From NCBI RefSeq assembly GCF_034424175.1, contig NZ_CP139986.1, forward strand, positions 2,170,001 to 2,234,000: DNA of 64,000 nucleotides. Direction: 5' to 3'. The notes under the pieces were generated by a model. The model had not been told where the DNA came from. It saw nothing but the letters and a program-made list of their open reading frames with translations, and did no database searches. The position numbers and the translations under genes are program-made. How positions within the stretch are numbered: position 1 is the first letter of the stretch; each line of letters opens with the position of its first letter. The DNA comes from Kluyvera intermedia. GTDB lineage: Bacteria > Pseudomonadota > Gammaproteobacteria > Enterobacterales > Enterobacteriaceae. Positions 44,602-52,804 of the stretch are shown here, one piece after another.

Positions 44602-45308
44602 TTGAACTCGTGATTGTGTCACGTCTGCTCGAGTACCCGGATGCTGCCTTATGGCAGCATCAGGACGAACTCTTCGACGTTCTGGCCTCATCAGAGAAAC
44701 TGGATAAAGGGGATGCCCAGATGCTGGGCATGTTCCTGCGCGAGTTAACCGCGCAGGATCCGTTGGATGCGCAGGCCGCTTACAGCGAACTGTTTGACCG
44801 TGGCCGCGCAACCTCGCTGCTGTTGTTCGAACACGTTCACGGCGAGTCTCGTGACCGTGGCCAGGCGATGGTGGATCTGCTGAATCAGTATGAGCAGCAC
44901 GGTCTGGTGCTTGATAGCCGCGAGCTGCCGGATCACCTGCCGCTATATCTGGAATATCTGGCGCAGCTGCCAGAGAGCGAAGCGATTGGAGGTTTGCAGG
45001 ATATCGCACCGATTCTGGCGCTGCTCTGCGCCCGTCTTCAGCAGCGTGAAAGCCGTTATGCGGTGCTGTTCGAACAGTTGTTGAAACTGGCAAACAGTGC
45101 GGTAGATGAAGCGAAAGTGGCGGAAAAAATTGCGGATGAAGCCCGTGATGATACGCCACAAGCGCTTGATGCGGTCTGGGAAGAAGAGCAGGTCAAATTC
45201 TTTGCTGACCAGGGCTGCGGTGAGTCGGAGATTTCCAATCACCAGCGTCGTTTTGCCGGAGCCGTTGCCCCGCAATATTTGAATATCTCTAACGGAGGAC
45301 AGCAATAA
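44598..45308 (+). CDS. narJ: Nitrate reductase 1 assembly chaperone NarJ
   Basis: A dedicated chaperone that binds NarG, guides molybdenum cofactor and FS0 insertion and holds the NarGH complex until NarI is ready. It is not part of the final enzyme. 236 residues of the NarJ/TorD-type all-helical fold, with conserved ELFDRGRATSLLLFEHVHGESRDRGQAM split around residues 60-87. Its TAA shares one base with the narI ATG. Confidence 0.96.
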   Translation: MIELVIVSRLLEYPDAALWQHQDELFDVLASSEKLDKGDAQMLGMFLRELTAQDPLDAQAAYSELFDRGRATSLLLFEHVHGESRDRGQAMVDLLNQYEQHGLVLDSRELPDHLPLYLEYLAQLPESEAIGGLQDIAPILALLCARLQQRESRYAVLFEQLLKLANSAVDEAKVAEKIADEARDDTPQALDAVWEEEQVKFFADQGCGESEISNHQRRFAGAVAPQYLNISNGGQQ

Positions 45309-45985
45309 TGCACTTCCTGAATATGTTCTTCTTCGACATCTATCCGTATATTGCGGGTGCTGTCTTCCTGATTGGCAGCTGGTTGCGTTACGACTACGGT
45401 CAGTACACCTGGCGCGCGGCATCCAGCCAGATGCTGGATCGTAAGGGGATGAACCTGGCGTCTAACCTGTTCCACATTGGGATTCTGGGGATTTTTGCCG
45501 GTCACTTCCTGGGTATGCTTACACCACACTGGATGTATGAAGCGTGGCTGCCGTTGGAAGTGAAACAGAAGATGGCGATGTTTGCTGGTGGCGCATCCGG
45601 CGTGATGTGTCTGGTAGGCGGTGTATTGTTGCTGAAACGCCGTCTGTTCAGCCCACGCGTGCGTGCGACCACGACCGGTGCCGATATTCTGGTGCTGTCG
45701 ATTCTGGTTATCCAGTGTGCTCTGGGTCTGTTGACTATTCCGTTCTCTGCCCAGCATATGGACGGTAGCGAGATGATGAAACTGGTGAACTGGGCGCAGT
45801 CCGTGGTGACCTTCCACGGCGGTGCTTCTCAATACCTGGACGGTGTAGCGTTTATTTTCCGTATGCACCTGGTGCTGGGGATGACGTTGTTCCTGCTGTT
45901 CCCGTTCTCGCGCCTGGTACACATTTGGAGCGTGCCGGTGGAGTATCTGACCCGCAAGTATCAGATTGTCCGTGCTCGTCACTAA
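45308..45985 (+). CDS. narI: Respiratory nitrate reductase 1 gamma subunit NarI
   Basis: The cytochrome b subunit that anchors NarGH in the membrane and oxidises quinol, contributing to proton-motive force. 225 residues with five membrane segments. Histidines for the two b haems occur in helices containing NLFHIGILGIFAGHF and FRMHLVLGM. The start overlaps the narJ stop (TAATG). A terminator follows. Confidence 0.97.
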   Translation: MHFLNMFFFDIYPYIAGAVFLIGSWLRYDYGQYTWRAASSQMLDRKGMNLASNLFHIGILGIFAGHFLGMLTPHWMYEAWLPLEVKQKMAMFAGGASGVMCLVGGVLLLKRRLFSPRVRATTTGADILVLSILVIQCALGLLTIPFSAQHMDGSEMMKLVNWAQSVVTFHGGASQYLDGVAFIFRMHLVLGMTLFLLFPFSRLVHIWSVPVEYLTRKYQIVRARH

Positions 45986-46004
45986 AACAGCGCTGTAACG
46001 CACT

Positions 46005-46030
46005 AAACCCTGCTTCGGCGGGGTTTTTTT
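46005..46030 (+). terminator. Terminator of narGHJI
   Basis: AACCCTGC, loop TTCG, GCGGGGTT and a T run, about 20 bp beyond the narI stop. Confidence 0.85.
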
Positions 46031-46050
46031 ATATCTGAGTATTGGTGCTT

Positions 46051-46125
46051 TCCCGGCGGCGCTGCGCTTGGCCGGGCTACAATCGTGCGTTATCTGTAGC
46101 CCGGCCAAGCGCAGCGCCGCCGGGG
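46051..46125. repeat. REP/BIME element between narI and the tRNA-Tyr operon
   Basis: Two long inverted arms (CCCGGCGGCGCTGCGCTTGG and its complement) around a 15-base centre, with GTAGCCCGG boundaries. It is closely related to the element at 8890-8964. It lies between convergent transcription units. Confidence 0.85.
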
Positions 46126-46204
46126 CACATATGGCAGAAATATAGAATCAGCTCTAAAGAATTATAAGAGATAACAAAGATGTTTTTGATTGTTTGATTT
46201 GAGA

Positions 46205-46401
46205 AGGTGCTATCAGGAAGTGATGGTGGTGGGGGAAGGATTACTCGTCGCGATGCTCCTCGCCCTTCTGGTCGTTGCCTGCGGCAACGCTTTCTCGCTA
46301 GCGCTCGAATCGAACCTTGGTCGAAGCTTCTCATCCTTCCCCGCATGGGCAGAATATAGAATTTCAGTGTTTTGATTTAGTGAGGTGCTATCAGGAAGTG
46401 A

Positions 46402-46420
<19 letters not shown>
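46205..46420 (-). repeat. 178-bp repeat of the tRNA-Tyr operon (rtT-like) with tRNA 3'-end fragment
   Basis: The segment from 46205 recurs 178 bp away from 46383; the shared 38 bases end with the last 19 bases of tRNA-Tyr. The copy at 46224-46242 is thus a free tRNA 3'-end fragment downstream of the two real genes. This is the structure of the E. coli tyrT operon repeats, from which small rtT RNA is processed. A further degenerate half-copy (GCAGAAATATAGAAT) is near 46135. Short frames here are not convincingly coding. Confidence 0.7.
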
Positions 46421-46486
<66 letters not shown>

Positions 46487-46521
46487 AGGGGTAATTCAAA
46501 TTGTAGGTAATGCTATGAGGA

Positions 46522-46606
<85 letters not shown>

Positions 46607-46659
46607 ACGGGGTAAAGCTTGGTTTTACTGGCTTGCTTCCTTCTGGGGAAGCGGGGCGC

Positions 46660-46687
46660 ATCATATCAAATGACGCGCCGCTGTAAA
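46660..46687 (-). promoter_or_regulatory. Promoter of the tRNA-Tyr operon
   Basis: On the minus strand, -35 TTTACA and -10 TATGAT are separated by 16 bases and followed by a GC-rich discriminator (GCGCCCC), the hallmark of stringently controlled stable-RNA promoters. It is very like K-12 tyrTp. Confidence 0.85.
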
Positions 46688-46768
46688 GCTTTCCTTTGAC
46701 CAAAATGAACTGTTTGCGTAATTTTCGTCCGTAACGGATTAAAGCTAATCAATTCATTTCGCTAGCGA

Positions 46769-47611
46769 TTAAAGAATAATCGTCCGATTGCCGTAAACAA
46801 ATACGCGTTGGGCTAACACCTGGTAAAGTGCGCGGCTCAGGACATTTTTCTCAACGTCACGCCCGGCACGCATCATATCTTCAGCCGTGTAGGTATGGTC
46901 GACGTGAATCACGTCCTGCATGATGATTGGACCTTCATCCAGGTTATCGTTCACGTAGTGTGCCGTTGCACCCACAATCTTCACGCCGCGTTCGTAAGCC
47001 TGATGGTATGGACGTGCACCGATAAATGCTGGCAGGAACGAGTGGTGAATATTGATAATTTTATTCGGGAAACGACCGACAAATTCAGGCGTCAATACGC
47101 GCATGTATTTCGCCAGTACGACGTAATCGGGCTGCAGCGCTTCAATGGCATCGGCCATCTGCTTATCGTGCTCTTCACGCGCCAGGCCTTCATGGCTGAC
47201 TAACTGGAATGGAATATCGAAACGTTCAACCAGTGAACGCAGCGTTTCATGGTTACCAATGACGGCTGCGATCTCAACGTCCAGCCCACCGTAGTTGGCT
47301 TTCATCAACAGATCGCCCAGACAGTGTGCCTCTTTGGTCACCAGAATCACGATACGGCGGCGCCCAGCTGGGTTCAGTTCACGCACAGAACCTTCCGGTA
47401 GCGCGCTGTCTAAATCTGCGAGCAGGGTGGTGTCATTGAAGATCCCCTCAAGCTCGGTACGCATAAAGAAACGGCCGGTACGGTGATCGACAAACTCATT
47501 GTTCTGCACAATATTGAGTTCATGTTTGTAGCAGATGTTGGTGATACGCGCGATCAGGCCTTTTTGGTCAGGGCAGATGGTACGTAGAACTTTTCGTTGA
47601 ATGGAGTGCAT
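46769..47611 (-). CDS. purU: Formyltetrahydrofolate deformylase
   Basis: Hydrolyses 10-formyl-THF to THF and formate, supplying formate for PurT and balancing one-carbon pools. 280 residues from ATG 47611 (MHSIQRKVLRTICPDQKG), matching the K-12 length. An N-terminal ACT domain precedes a formyltransferase-fold domain with IINIHHSFLPAF and the catalytic Asp near NDNLDEGPI. The 36-codon upstream extension of the frame is rejected because it runs into ychJ. Confidence 0.96.
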   Translation of the reverse strand: MHSIQRKVLRTICPDQKGLIARITNICYKHELNIVQNNEFVDHRTGRFFMRTELEGIFNDTTLLADLDSALPEGSVRELNPAGRRRIVILVTKEAHCLGDLLMKANYGGLDVEIAAVIGNHETLRSLVERFDIPFQLVSHEGLAREEHDKQMADAIEALQPDYVVLAKYMRVLTPEFVGRFPNKIINIHHSFLPAFIGARPYHQAYERGVKIVGATAHYVNDNLDEGPIIMQDVIHVDHTYTAEDMMRAGRDVEKNVLSRALYQVLAQRVFVYGNRTIIL

Positions 47612-47654
47612 TGCCGGGTGAATCCTGTTGATAATGTTTGCGAAGCTACCGGGT

Positions 47655-48113
47655 CTATTGCCCGCAGCATTTTTTAAATTTCTTACCTGAGCCGCATGGG
47701 CAGAGATCATTTCTGCCAATCAATGGCCGCGTGCCGTCGATATAATACCACTGTCCGTTTTCTTTTAAGAATCGTGAACGCTCAATGATGGCGCCATTCT
47801 TGTTATTTTCATTATAACGGGCAACAAAACTGACAAAGCCTTCGTCGGGATTGCGGCCATCTTCGGTGGCGAAGACGGTAAGTCCAAGCCATTGAGTATG
47901 CGCAAATCCGCTCTGGATATTGTCACGGAATGTGTCAGCCTGGCAGGAGGAATGCCAGGTTTTCACCAGATAATCAACATCCTTCCTGACGAAGGCGCAG
48001 TAGCGTGAACGCATAAGATGTGACGGGTCTGGGGCACATTCGTTGCCTGACAGATAACGCTGGCAACATAGGCTATACTCCAGAGCGCTGCCACAAGGGC
48101 AAAGTTCTGACAA
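47655..48113 (-). CDS. ychJ: SEC-C-motif protein YchJ
   Basis: 152 residues. Zinc-binding SEC-C motifs lie at both ends: CPCGSALEYSLCC near the N-terminus and CPCGSGKKFKKCC at the C-terminus, flanking an NTF2-like domain. The start is TTG 48113 (LSELCPCGSA), chosen because AGGGAG lies just upstream and the length then equals K-12 YchJ. The longer frame to 48206 is less likely. Function unknown. It is upstream of purU and divergent from rssA. Confidence 0.88.
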   Translation of the reverse strand: MSELCPCGSALEYSLCCQRYLSGNECAPDPSHLMRSRYCAFVRKDVDYLVKTWHSSCQADTFRDNIQSGFAHTQWLGLTVFATEDGRNPDEGFVSFVARYNENNKNGAIIERSRFLKENGQWYYIDGTRPLIGRNDLCPCGSGKKFKKCCGQ

Positions 48114-48226
48114 AGACGTCTCCCTGAGTCGACATATTGATGGCGACGTAGCGCCTGATAGCACTATGGTAACCGAGCAGTGGCAATGATGCCACGCCAG
48201 AAACAAGAGGATGTCTTTCGGTAATA

Positions 48227-49138
48227 ATGAGAAAAATTAAAATTGGCCTGGCGTTGGGTTCAGGGGCCGCGCGAGGTTGGTCGCATATTGGCGTGATAAA
48301 AGCACTTCAAAAGATGGGTATAGAAGTCGACATCGTGGCGGGATGTTCAATCGGATCGCTGGTCGGTGCCGCCTATGCCAGTAATCGTCTTCCGCAGCTG
48401 GAAAAGTGGGTGTGTTCCTTTAGCTATTGGGACGTTTTGCGCCTGATGGACCTCTCATGGCGTCGAGGCGGCCTGCTGCGCGGCGAGCGGGTGTTTAACC
48501 AGTATCGACAGATTATGCCTGTTGAGAAGATTGAACACTGCGAGCGTCGTTTTGCCACGGTAGCGACTAATCTCAGTACCGGCCGTGAACTGTGGTTTAC
48601 CGACGGCGATCTGCACATGGCGGTCCGTGCATCCTGTAGCATTCCTGGCCTGATGGCGCCCGTATTGCATAATGGCTATTGGTTGGTTGATGGTGCAGTA
48701 GTGAATCCGGTGCCGGTTTCACTCACACGAGCACTGGGTGCTGACATTGTTATTGCTGTCGATTTGCAACATGACGCACATCTCATGCAGCAGGATCTCC
48801 TGTCCGTCAATATTCAGCCTGATGACGAGATAAATGCAACGCCTGATGCATTATCATGGCGTGAACGCCTGCGCACGCGTCTGGGCCGTGTGGCGAGCCG
48901 TCGTTCGGTGGTGGCACCGACGGCGATGGAAATTATGACCACGTCAATACAAGTTCTGGAAAACCGGCTTAAGCGTAACCGTATGGCGGGCGATCCACCG
49001 GACATTTTATTACAGCCGTTCTGTCCCCAGATTTCGACTCTGGATTTTCATCGGGCTTCATCTGCAATCGCCGCTGGTCAACAAGCGGTTGAAAAAAAGA
49101 CAGATGAGCTTTTGCCTTTGGTTCAAAGTTCGATTTAA
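48227..49138 (+). CDS. rssA: Patatin-like phospholipase-family protein RssA
   Basis: 303 residues. The oxyanion-hole motif GSGAARGW is at 11-18, the nucleophile Ser41 is in GCSIGS and the catalytic Asp is in DGAVVNP. It belongs to the bacterial patatin group. In E. coli it is the first gene of rssAB, although a role in RpoS control is not clear. The partner rssB, 91 bp downstream, is disrupted here. Confidence 0.92.
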   Translation: MRKIKIGLALGSGAARGWSHIGVIKALQKMGIEVDIVAGCSIGSLVGAAYASNRLPQLEKWVCSFSYWDVLRLMDLSWRRGGLLRGERVFNQYRQIMPVEKIEHCERRFATVATNLSTGRELWFTDGDLHMAVRASCSIPGLMAPVLHNGYWLVDGAVVNPVPVSLTRALGADIVIAVDLQHDAHLMQQDLLSVNIQPDDEINATPDALSWRERLRTRLGRVASRRSVVAPTAMEIMTTSIQVLENRLKRNRMAGDPPDILLQPFCPQISTLDFHRASSAIAAGQQAVEKKTDELLPLVQSSI

Positions 49139-49868
49139 GGCATTTTTTTCGACTACTTCAGCAAAATCTGAAAGGCGATTATCACAATAGCATGCCACTA
49201 TTTACTTATCGTCGGGCAGGGGAGATATCATGACGCAGCCATTGGCGGGAAAACAAATTTTGATTGTCGAAGACGAACCTGTTTTCCGCTCACTTATGGA
49301 TTCATGGCTTTCGTCACTTGGCGCAACCACTCTGCTGGCCCAGGATGGGGTTGAAGCGCTAACGCAAATGGCGAACCAATCCCCAGATTTGATGATCTGC
49401 GATCTCGCTATGCCGCGTATGAACGGCTTACAACTGGTTGAACATGTCCGTAATGCCGGCCATTCATTACCTATTCTCGTCATATCAGCAACCGAAAATA
49501 TGGCTGATATCGCCAAAGCGCTCCGTCTTGGGGTGCAGGATGTATTATTAAAACCGGTTAAGGATCTTAACCGTCTTCGGGAAACCGTGCTGGCTTGCCT
49601 CTACCCCAATATGTTTAATTCGCGGGTTGAGGAAGAGGAGCGTTTATTTGAAGACTGGGATGCGCTGGTAAACAATCCCGCCGCTGCCGCTAAGCTGTTA
49701 CAAGAGTTACAGCCACCAGTTCAGCAACACATCTCACATTGTCGAATAAATTATCGCCAACTTATGTCCGTGGATGCGCCAGGGCTGGTTTTGGATATTG
49801 CGCCATTATCGGAGCACGATCTGGCCTTTTATTGTCTGGATGTGACTCGGGCAGGAGATAATGGCGTA

Positions 49869-49877
49869 TTAGCCGCG
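49869..49877 (+). repeat. IS1 target-site duplication, left copy
   Basis: TTAGCCGCG lies immediately before IS1 and again immediately after it at 50646-50654: a perfect 9-bp duplication, typical of IS1. It covers exactly codons 214-216 of rssB. Confidence 0.95.
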
Positions 49878-49892
49878 GGTAATGACTCCAAC

Positions 49893-50396
49893 TTATTGAT
49901 AGTGTTTTATGTTCAGATAATGCCCGATGACTTTGTCATGCAGCTCCACCGATTTTGAGAACGACAGCGACTTCCGTCCCAGCCGTGCCAGGTGCTGCCT
50001 CAGATTCAGGTTATGCCGCTCAATTCGCTGCGTATATCGCTTGCTGATTATGTGCAGCTTTCCCTTCAGGCGGGATTCATACAGCGGCCAGCCATCCGTC
50101 ATCCATATCACCACGTCAAAGGGTGACAGCAGGCTCATAAGACGCCCCAGCGTCGCCATAGTGCGTTCACCGAATACGTGCGCAACAACCGTCTTCCGGA
50201 GCCTGTCATACGCGTAAAACAGCCAGCGCTGGCGCGATTTAGCCCCGACGTATCCCCACTGTTCGTCCATTTCCGCGCAGACGATGACGTCACTGCCCGG
50301 CTGTATGCGCGAGGTTACCGACTGCGGCCTGAGTTTTTTAAATGGCGGAAAATCGTGTTGAGGCCAACGCCCATAATGCGGGCAGTTGCCCGGCAT
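49893..50396 (-). CDS. insB: IS1 transposase InsB
   Basis: 167 residues. It carries the catalytic DDE part of IS1 transposase, expressed mainly as the InsAB' fusion by -1 frameshifting at the A6C heptamer (50334-50340) in the insA overlap. The stretches MDEQWGYVGAKSRQRW and WMTDGWPLYES are typical. No disruption is seen. Confidence 0.93.
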   Translation of the reverse strand: MPGNCPHYGRWPQHDFPPFKKLRPQSVTSRIQPGSDVIVCAEMDEQWGYVGAKSRQRWLFYAYDRLRKTVVAHVFGERTMATLGRLMSLLSPFDVVIWMTDGWPLYESRLKGKLHIISKRYTQRIERHNLNLRQHLARLGRKSLSFSKSVELHDKVIGHYLNIKHYQ

Positions 50397-50590
50397 CCAA
50401 CGCCATTCATGGCCATATCAATGATTTTCTGGTGCGTACCGGGTTGAGAAGCGGTGTAAGTGAACTGCAGTTGCCATGTTTTACGGCAGTGAGAGCAGAG
50501 ATAGCGCTGATGTCCGGCGGTGCTTTTGCCGTTACGCACCACCCCGTCAGTAGCTGAACAGGAGGGACAGCTGATAGAAACAGAAGCCAC
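50315..50590 (-). CDS. insA: IS1 protein InsA
   Basis: 91 residues. A zinc-finger (CPSCSATDGVVRNG ... CSHCRKTW) and a helix-turn-helix near the C-terminus. It binds IS1 ends and represses transposition when made alone. The start ATG 50590 lies near the left inverted repeat that carries the promoter. Confidence 0.95.
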   Translation of the reverse strand: MASVSISCPSCSATDGVVRNGKSTAGHQRYLCSHCRKTWQLQFTYTASQPGTHQKIIDMAMNGVGCRATARIMGVGLNTIFRHLKNSGRSR

Positions 50591-50645
50591 TGGAGCACCT
50601 CAAAAACACCATCATACACTAAATCAGTAAGTTGGCAGCATCACC

Positions 50646-50654
50646 TTAGCCGCG
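50646..50654 (+). repeat. IS1 target-site duplication, right copy
   Basis: TTAGCCGCG, identical to 49869-49877. Confidence 0.95.
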
Positions 50655-51020
50655 TTGTTATTACGTGTGCTATTTAACGGCCTATTGCAAGAACAGCTTT
50701 CCCATCAGGGGCAGCGTCTCCCCGAATTAGGTGCTCTGTTAAAGCAGGTGAATCAACTACTGCGCCAGGCTAATCTTCCTGGCCAGTTTCCATTACTGGT
50801 TGGTTATTATCACAGTGGCTTAAACAACCTTATCCTGGTGTCCGCGGGTTTGAACGGGACATTAAATACCGGCGATCATCAGATTCAAATAAGTAATGGC
50901 GTACCGCTAGGCACGCTAGGCAGTGCCTATCTCAATCAAATAAGTCAACGCTGTACTTCCTGGCAGTGCCAGATTTGGGGTAATGGCGGTCGATTACGCT
51001 TAATGTTGTCTGCGGAATGA

Positions 51021-51324
51021 GCAAACGCATTTTTTTACAGGGATAGTTTTAACGGCTTATCTTTCGCAGTGATACTATCTGCAAATTGATATGGATATAC
51101 TCGTCGGGTACCCCGGGCTAACCTATTATCTTTGGTAGTCGTGCTCAGCATCAGGCTTAGGTATCGGGTAAGTTCATTGTCATCAGTACCATGGCTTACG
51201 GTATTAATCTTAATTCAAGGTCAACGCGTCCTTTTCAGAGCAGCCTTATGAGCCTGTGATGATATACTCAACGCGTAATTAATTAACGAGCAAGTTCAAA
51301 GTTTGAACAGTTCAGGAGATTTGA
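51021..51324. other. rssB-galU intergenic region
   Basis: 304 bp without a gene. A TATACT at 51263-51268 is a plausible -10 element for galU, but I see no convincing -35. AGGAG precedes the galU ATG. No other feature recognised. Confidence 0.4.
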
Positions 51325-52233
51325 ATGGCTGCCCTAAATTCGAAAGTAACAAAGGCTGTGATCCCGGTTGCGGGATTAGGGACAAGGATGTTGCCAGCAA
51401 CAAAAGCAATTCCTAAAGAAATGCTGCCGCTGGTTGATAAGCCTTTAATTCAGTATGTTGTGAACGAGTGTATTGCAGCTGGTATCACTGAAATTGTACT
51501 GGTTACCCATTCTTCCAAGAATTCCATCGAAAACCACTTTGATACCAGCTTTGAGCTTGAAGCCATGCTGGAGAAGCGCGTAAAACGTCAGCTTCTTGAA
51601 GAGGTTCAGTCTATTTGCCCGCCGCACGTGACTATCATGCAGGTACGTCAGGGTCTGGCTAAAGGTCTGGGACACGCTGTATTGTGCGCGCATCCTGTCG
51701 TCGGTGACGAACCGGTTGCCGTCATTTTGCCGGACGTGATCCTTGATGAATATGAGTCCGATCTGAGCCGCGATAACCTGGCTGAAATGATTGCTCGCTT
51801 CGACGAGACCGGTGCTAGCCAAATCATGGTTGAGCCTGTCGCTGATGTGACCGCTTATGGCGTTGTAGACTGCAAAGGTGCGGCGCTGAGCCCTGGCGAC
51901 AGCGTACCGATGGTAGGTGTGGTTGAGAAACCAAAAGCCGATGTTGCACCGTCTAATCTCGCCGTAGTCGGTCGTTATGTTCTGAGCGCAGAAATCTGGC
52001 CACTGCTGGCGAAAACCCCTCCAGGAGCAGGTGATGAAATTCAGCTAACCGACGGCATTGACATGCTTATCGAAAAAGAAACGGTTGAAGCGTACCACAT
52101 GAAAGGCAAGAGCCATGATTGCGGTAATAAGCTGGGTTATATGCAGGCGTTTGTTGAATACGGCATTCGTCACAATACGCTGGGTGAAGATTTTAAAGCC
52201 TGGCTGCAAGATACGCTGGACGTCGCTAAGTAA
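51325..52233 (+). CDS. galU: UTP--glucose-1-phosphate uridylyltransferase
   Basis: Makes UDP-glucose from UTP and glucose 1-phosphate for lipopolysaccharide core, trehalose, membrane-derived oligosaccharides and galactose metabolism. 302 residues. The nucleotidyltransferase signature GLGTRMLPATKAIPKEMLPL is at about 19-38, VVEKP binds sugar phosphate, and FVEYGIRH is near the end. It is downstream of the disrupted rssB but has its own upstream region. Confidence 0.97.
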   Translation: MAALNSKVTKAVIPVAGLGTRMLPATKAIPKEMLPLVDKPLIQYVVNECIAAGITEIVLVTHSSKNSIENHFDTSFELEAMLEKRVKRQLLEEVQSICPPHVTIMQVRQGLAKGLGHAVLCAHPVVGDEPVAVILPDVILDEYESDLSRDNLAEMIARFDETGASQIMVEPVADVTAYGVVDCKGAALSPGDSVPMVGVVEKPKADVAPSNLAVVGRYVLSAEIWPLLAKTPPGAGDEIQLTDGIDMLIEKETVEAYHMKGKSHDCGNKLGYMQAFVEYGIRHNTLGEDFKAWLQDTLDVAK

Positions 52234-52250
52234 TTTTACGCTGACTGCTA

Positions 52251-52274
52251 AAACCGGGGAAACCCGGTTTTTTT
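52251..52274 (+). terminator. Terminator of galU
   Basis: AAACCGGG, short loop, CCCGGTTTTTTT, 17 bp past the galU stop. Confidence 0.85.
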
Positions 52275-52348
52275 ATATCCAAATATTACCAACGGATAAA
52301 AATCAGATATGTCAGGTGGGTTATCATGAGGGCGTTGGCGACTGAATA

Positions 52349-52376
52349 TAAAAAATCCCGCAGGAGCGGGATTTTT
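52349..52376 (-). terminator. Terminator of hns
   Basis: On the minus strand, AAAAATCCCGCTCCTGCGGG followed by a T tract lies 15 bp after the hns stop. Confidence 0.85.
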
Positions 52377-52390
52377 ACAAAGCGTAAGGA

Positions 52391-52804
52391 TTAATCCTTG
52401 ATCAGGAAATCGTCCAGAGATTTACCCTGTTCGTCCATTGCTTTTTTGATTACTGCTGGAGTACGGCCCTGGCCAGTCCAGGTTTTGGTTTCGCCGTTCT
52501 CGTCAACGTAGCTGTATTTAGCCGGACGTGCAGCACGTTTAGCTTTGGTGCCAGTTTTAGCCGCAGCCATGCTATTCAGCAGTTCGTTAGGATCAATACC
52601 ATCAGCAATCAGCATTTCACGATATTGTTGCAGTTTACGAGTACGCTCTTCGATTTCTGCAGCTGCAGCGTTATCTTCTTCGCGACGTTCGTTAACTACA
52701 ACTTCTAATTTTTCCAGCATTTCTTCAAGCGTTTCAAGGGTGCATTCTCTTGCCTGCGCACGAAGAGTACGGATGTTGTTCAAAATTTTAAGTGCTTCGC
52801 TCAT
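52391..52804 (-). CDS. hns: Nucleoid-associated protein H-NS
   Basis: Global silencer of AT-rich and horizontally acquired DNA. 137 residues. It has an N-terminal coiled-coil oligomerisation region (about 1-64), a linker with AKRAARPAKY and the C-terminal DNA-binding domain with its minor-groove hook TWTGQGRTPAVI. Full length and close to K-12 H-NS. It is divergent from tdk across a long AT-rich gap that probably includes its curved, autoregulated promoter. Confidence 0.97.
   Translation of the reverse strand: MSEALKILNNIRTLRAQARECTLETLEEMLEKLEVVVNERREEDNAAAAEIEERTRKLQQYREMLIADGIDPNELLNSMAAAKTGTKAKRAARPAKYSYVDENGETKTWTGQGRTPAVIKKAMDEQGKSLDDFLIKD

Larger units (their letters stand above)
49878..50645 (-). 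mobile_element. IS1: Complete IS1 insertion sequence
   Basis: Exactly 768 bp. The right end GGTAATGACTCCAACTTATT is at 49878, and the left end (GGTGATGCTGCCAACTTACT on the minus strand) is at 50645. Both transposase frames are open. The perfect 9-bp direct repeats and the intact host frame on both sides indicate a recent single insertion. Confidence 0.97.
49230..51020 (+). pseudogene. rssB: rssB, RpoS-degradation adaptor, interrupted by IS1
   Basis: RssB delivers sigma-S to the ClpXP protease. The gene is split: codons 1-216 are 49230-49877 and codons 217-337 resume at 50655-51017. Removing IS1 and one copy of the target duplication restores a 337-codon frame, the size of K-12 RssB. The receiver domain is intact, with phospho-acceptor Asp58 in MICDLAMPRMNG. 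The break falls in the PP2C-like effector domain, after NGVLAA. Translation from the normal start would read 26 residues into IS1 and stop at 49958, giving a 242-residue hybrid lacking about 120 residues of the effector domain. Loss of function is expected, hence stabilised RpoS, but this is inference. Confidence 0.95.

Noticed and set aside
43528..45159. 543-codon open frame antisense to narH and narJ
   Set aside because: It spans two certain genes on the other strand, is His/Arg-rich in the way of GC-skewed shadow frames, and has no domain.
46190..46375. Small protein genes (tpr-like) in the tRNA-Tyr repeats
   Set aside because: Open frames exist on both strands but they coincide with repeat sequence, and none could be matched confidently to a protamine-like Tpr.
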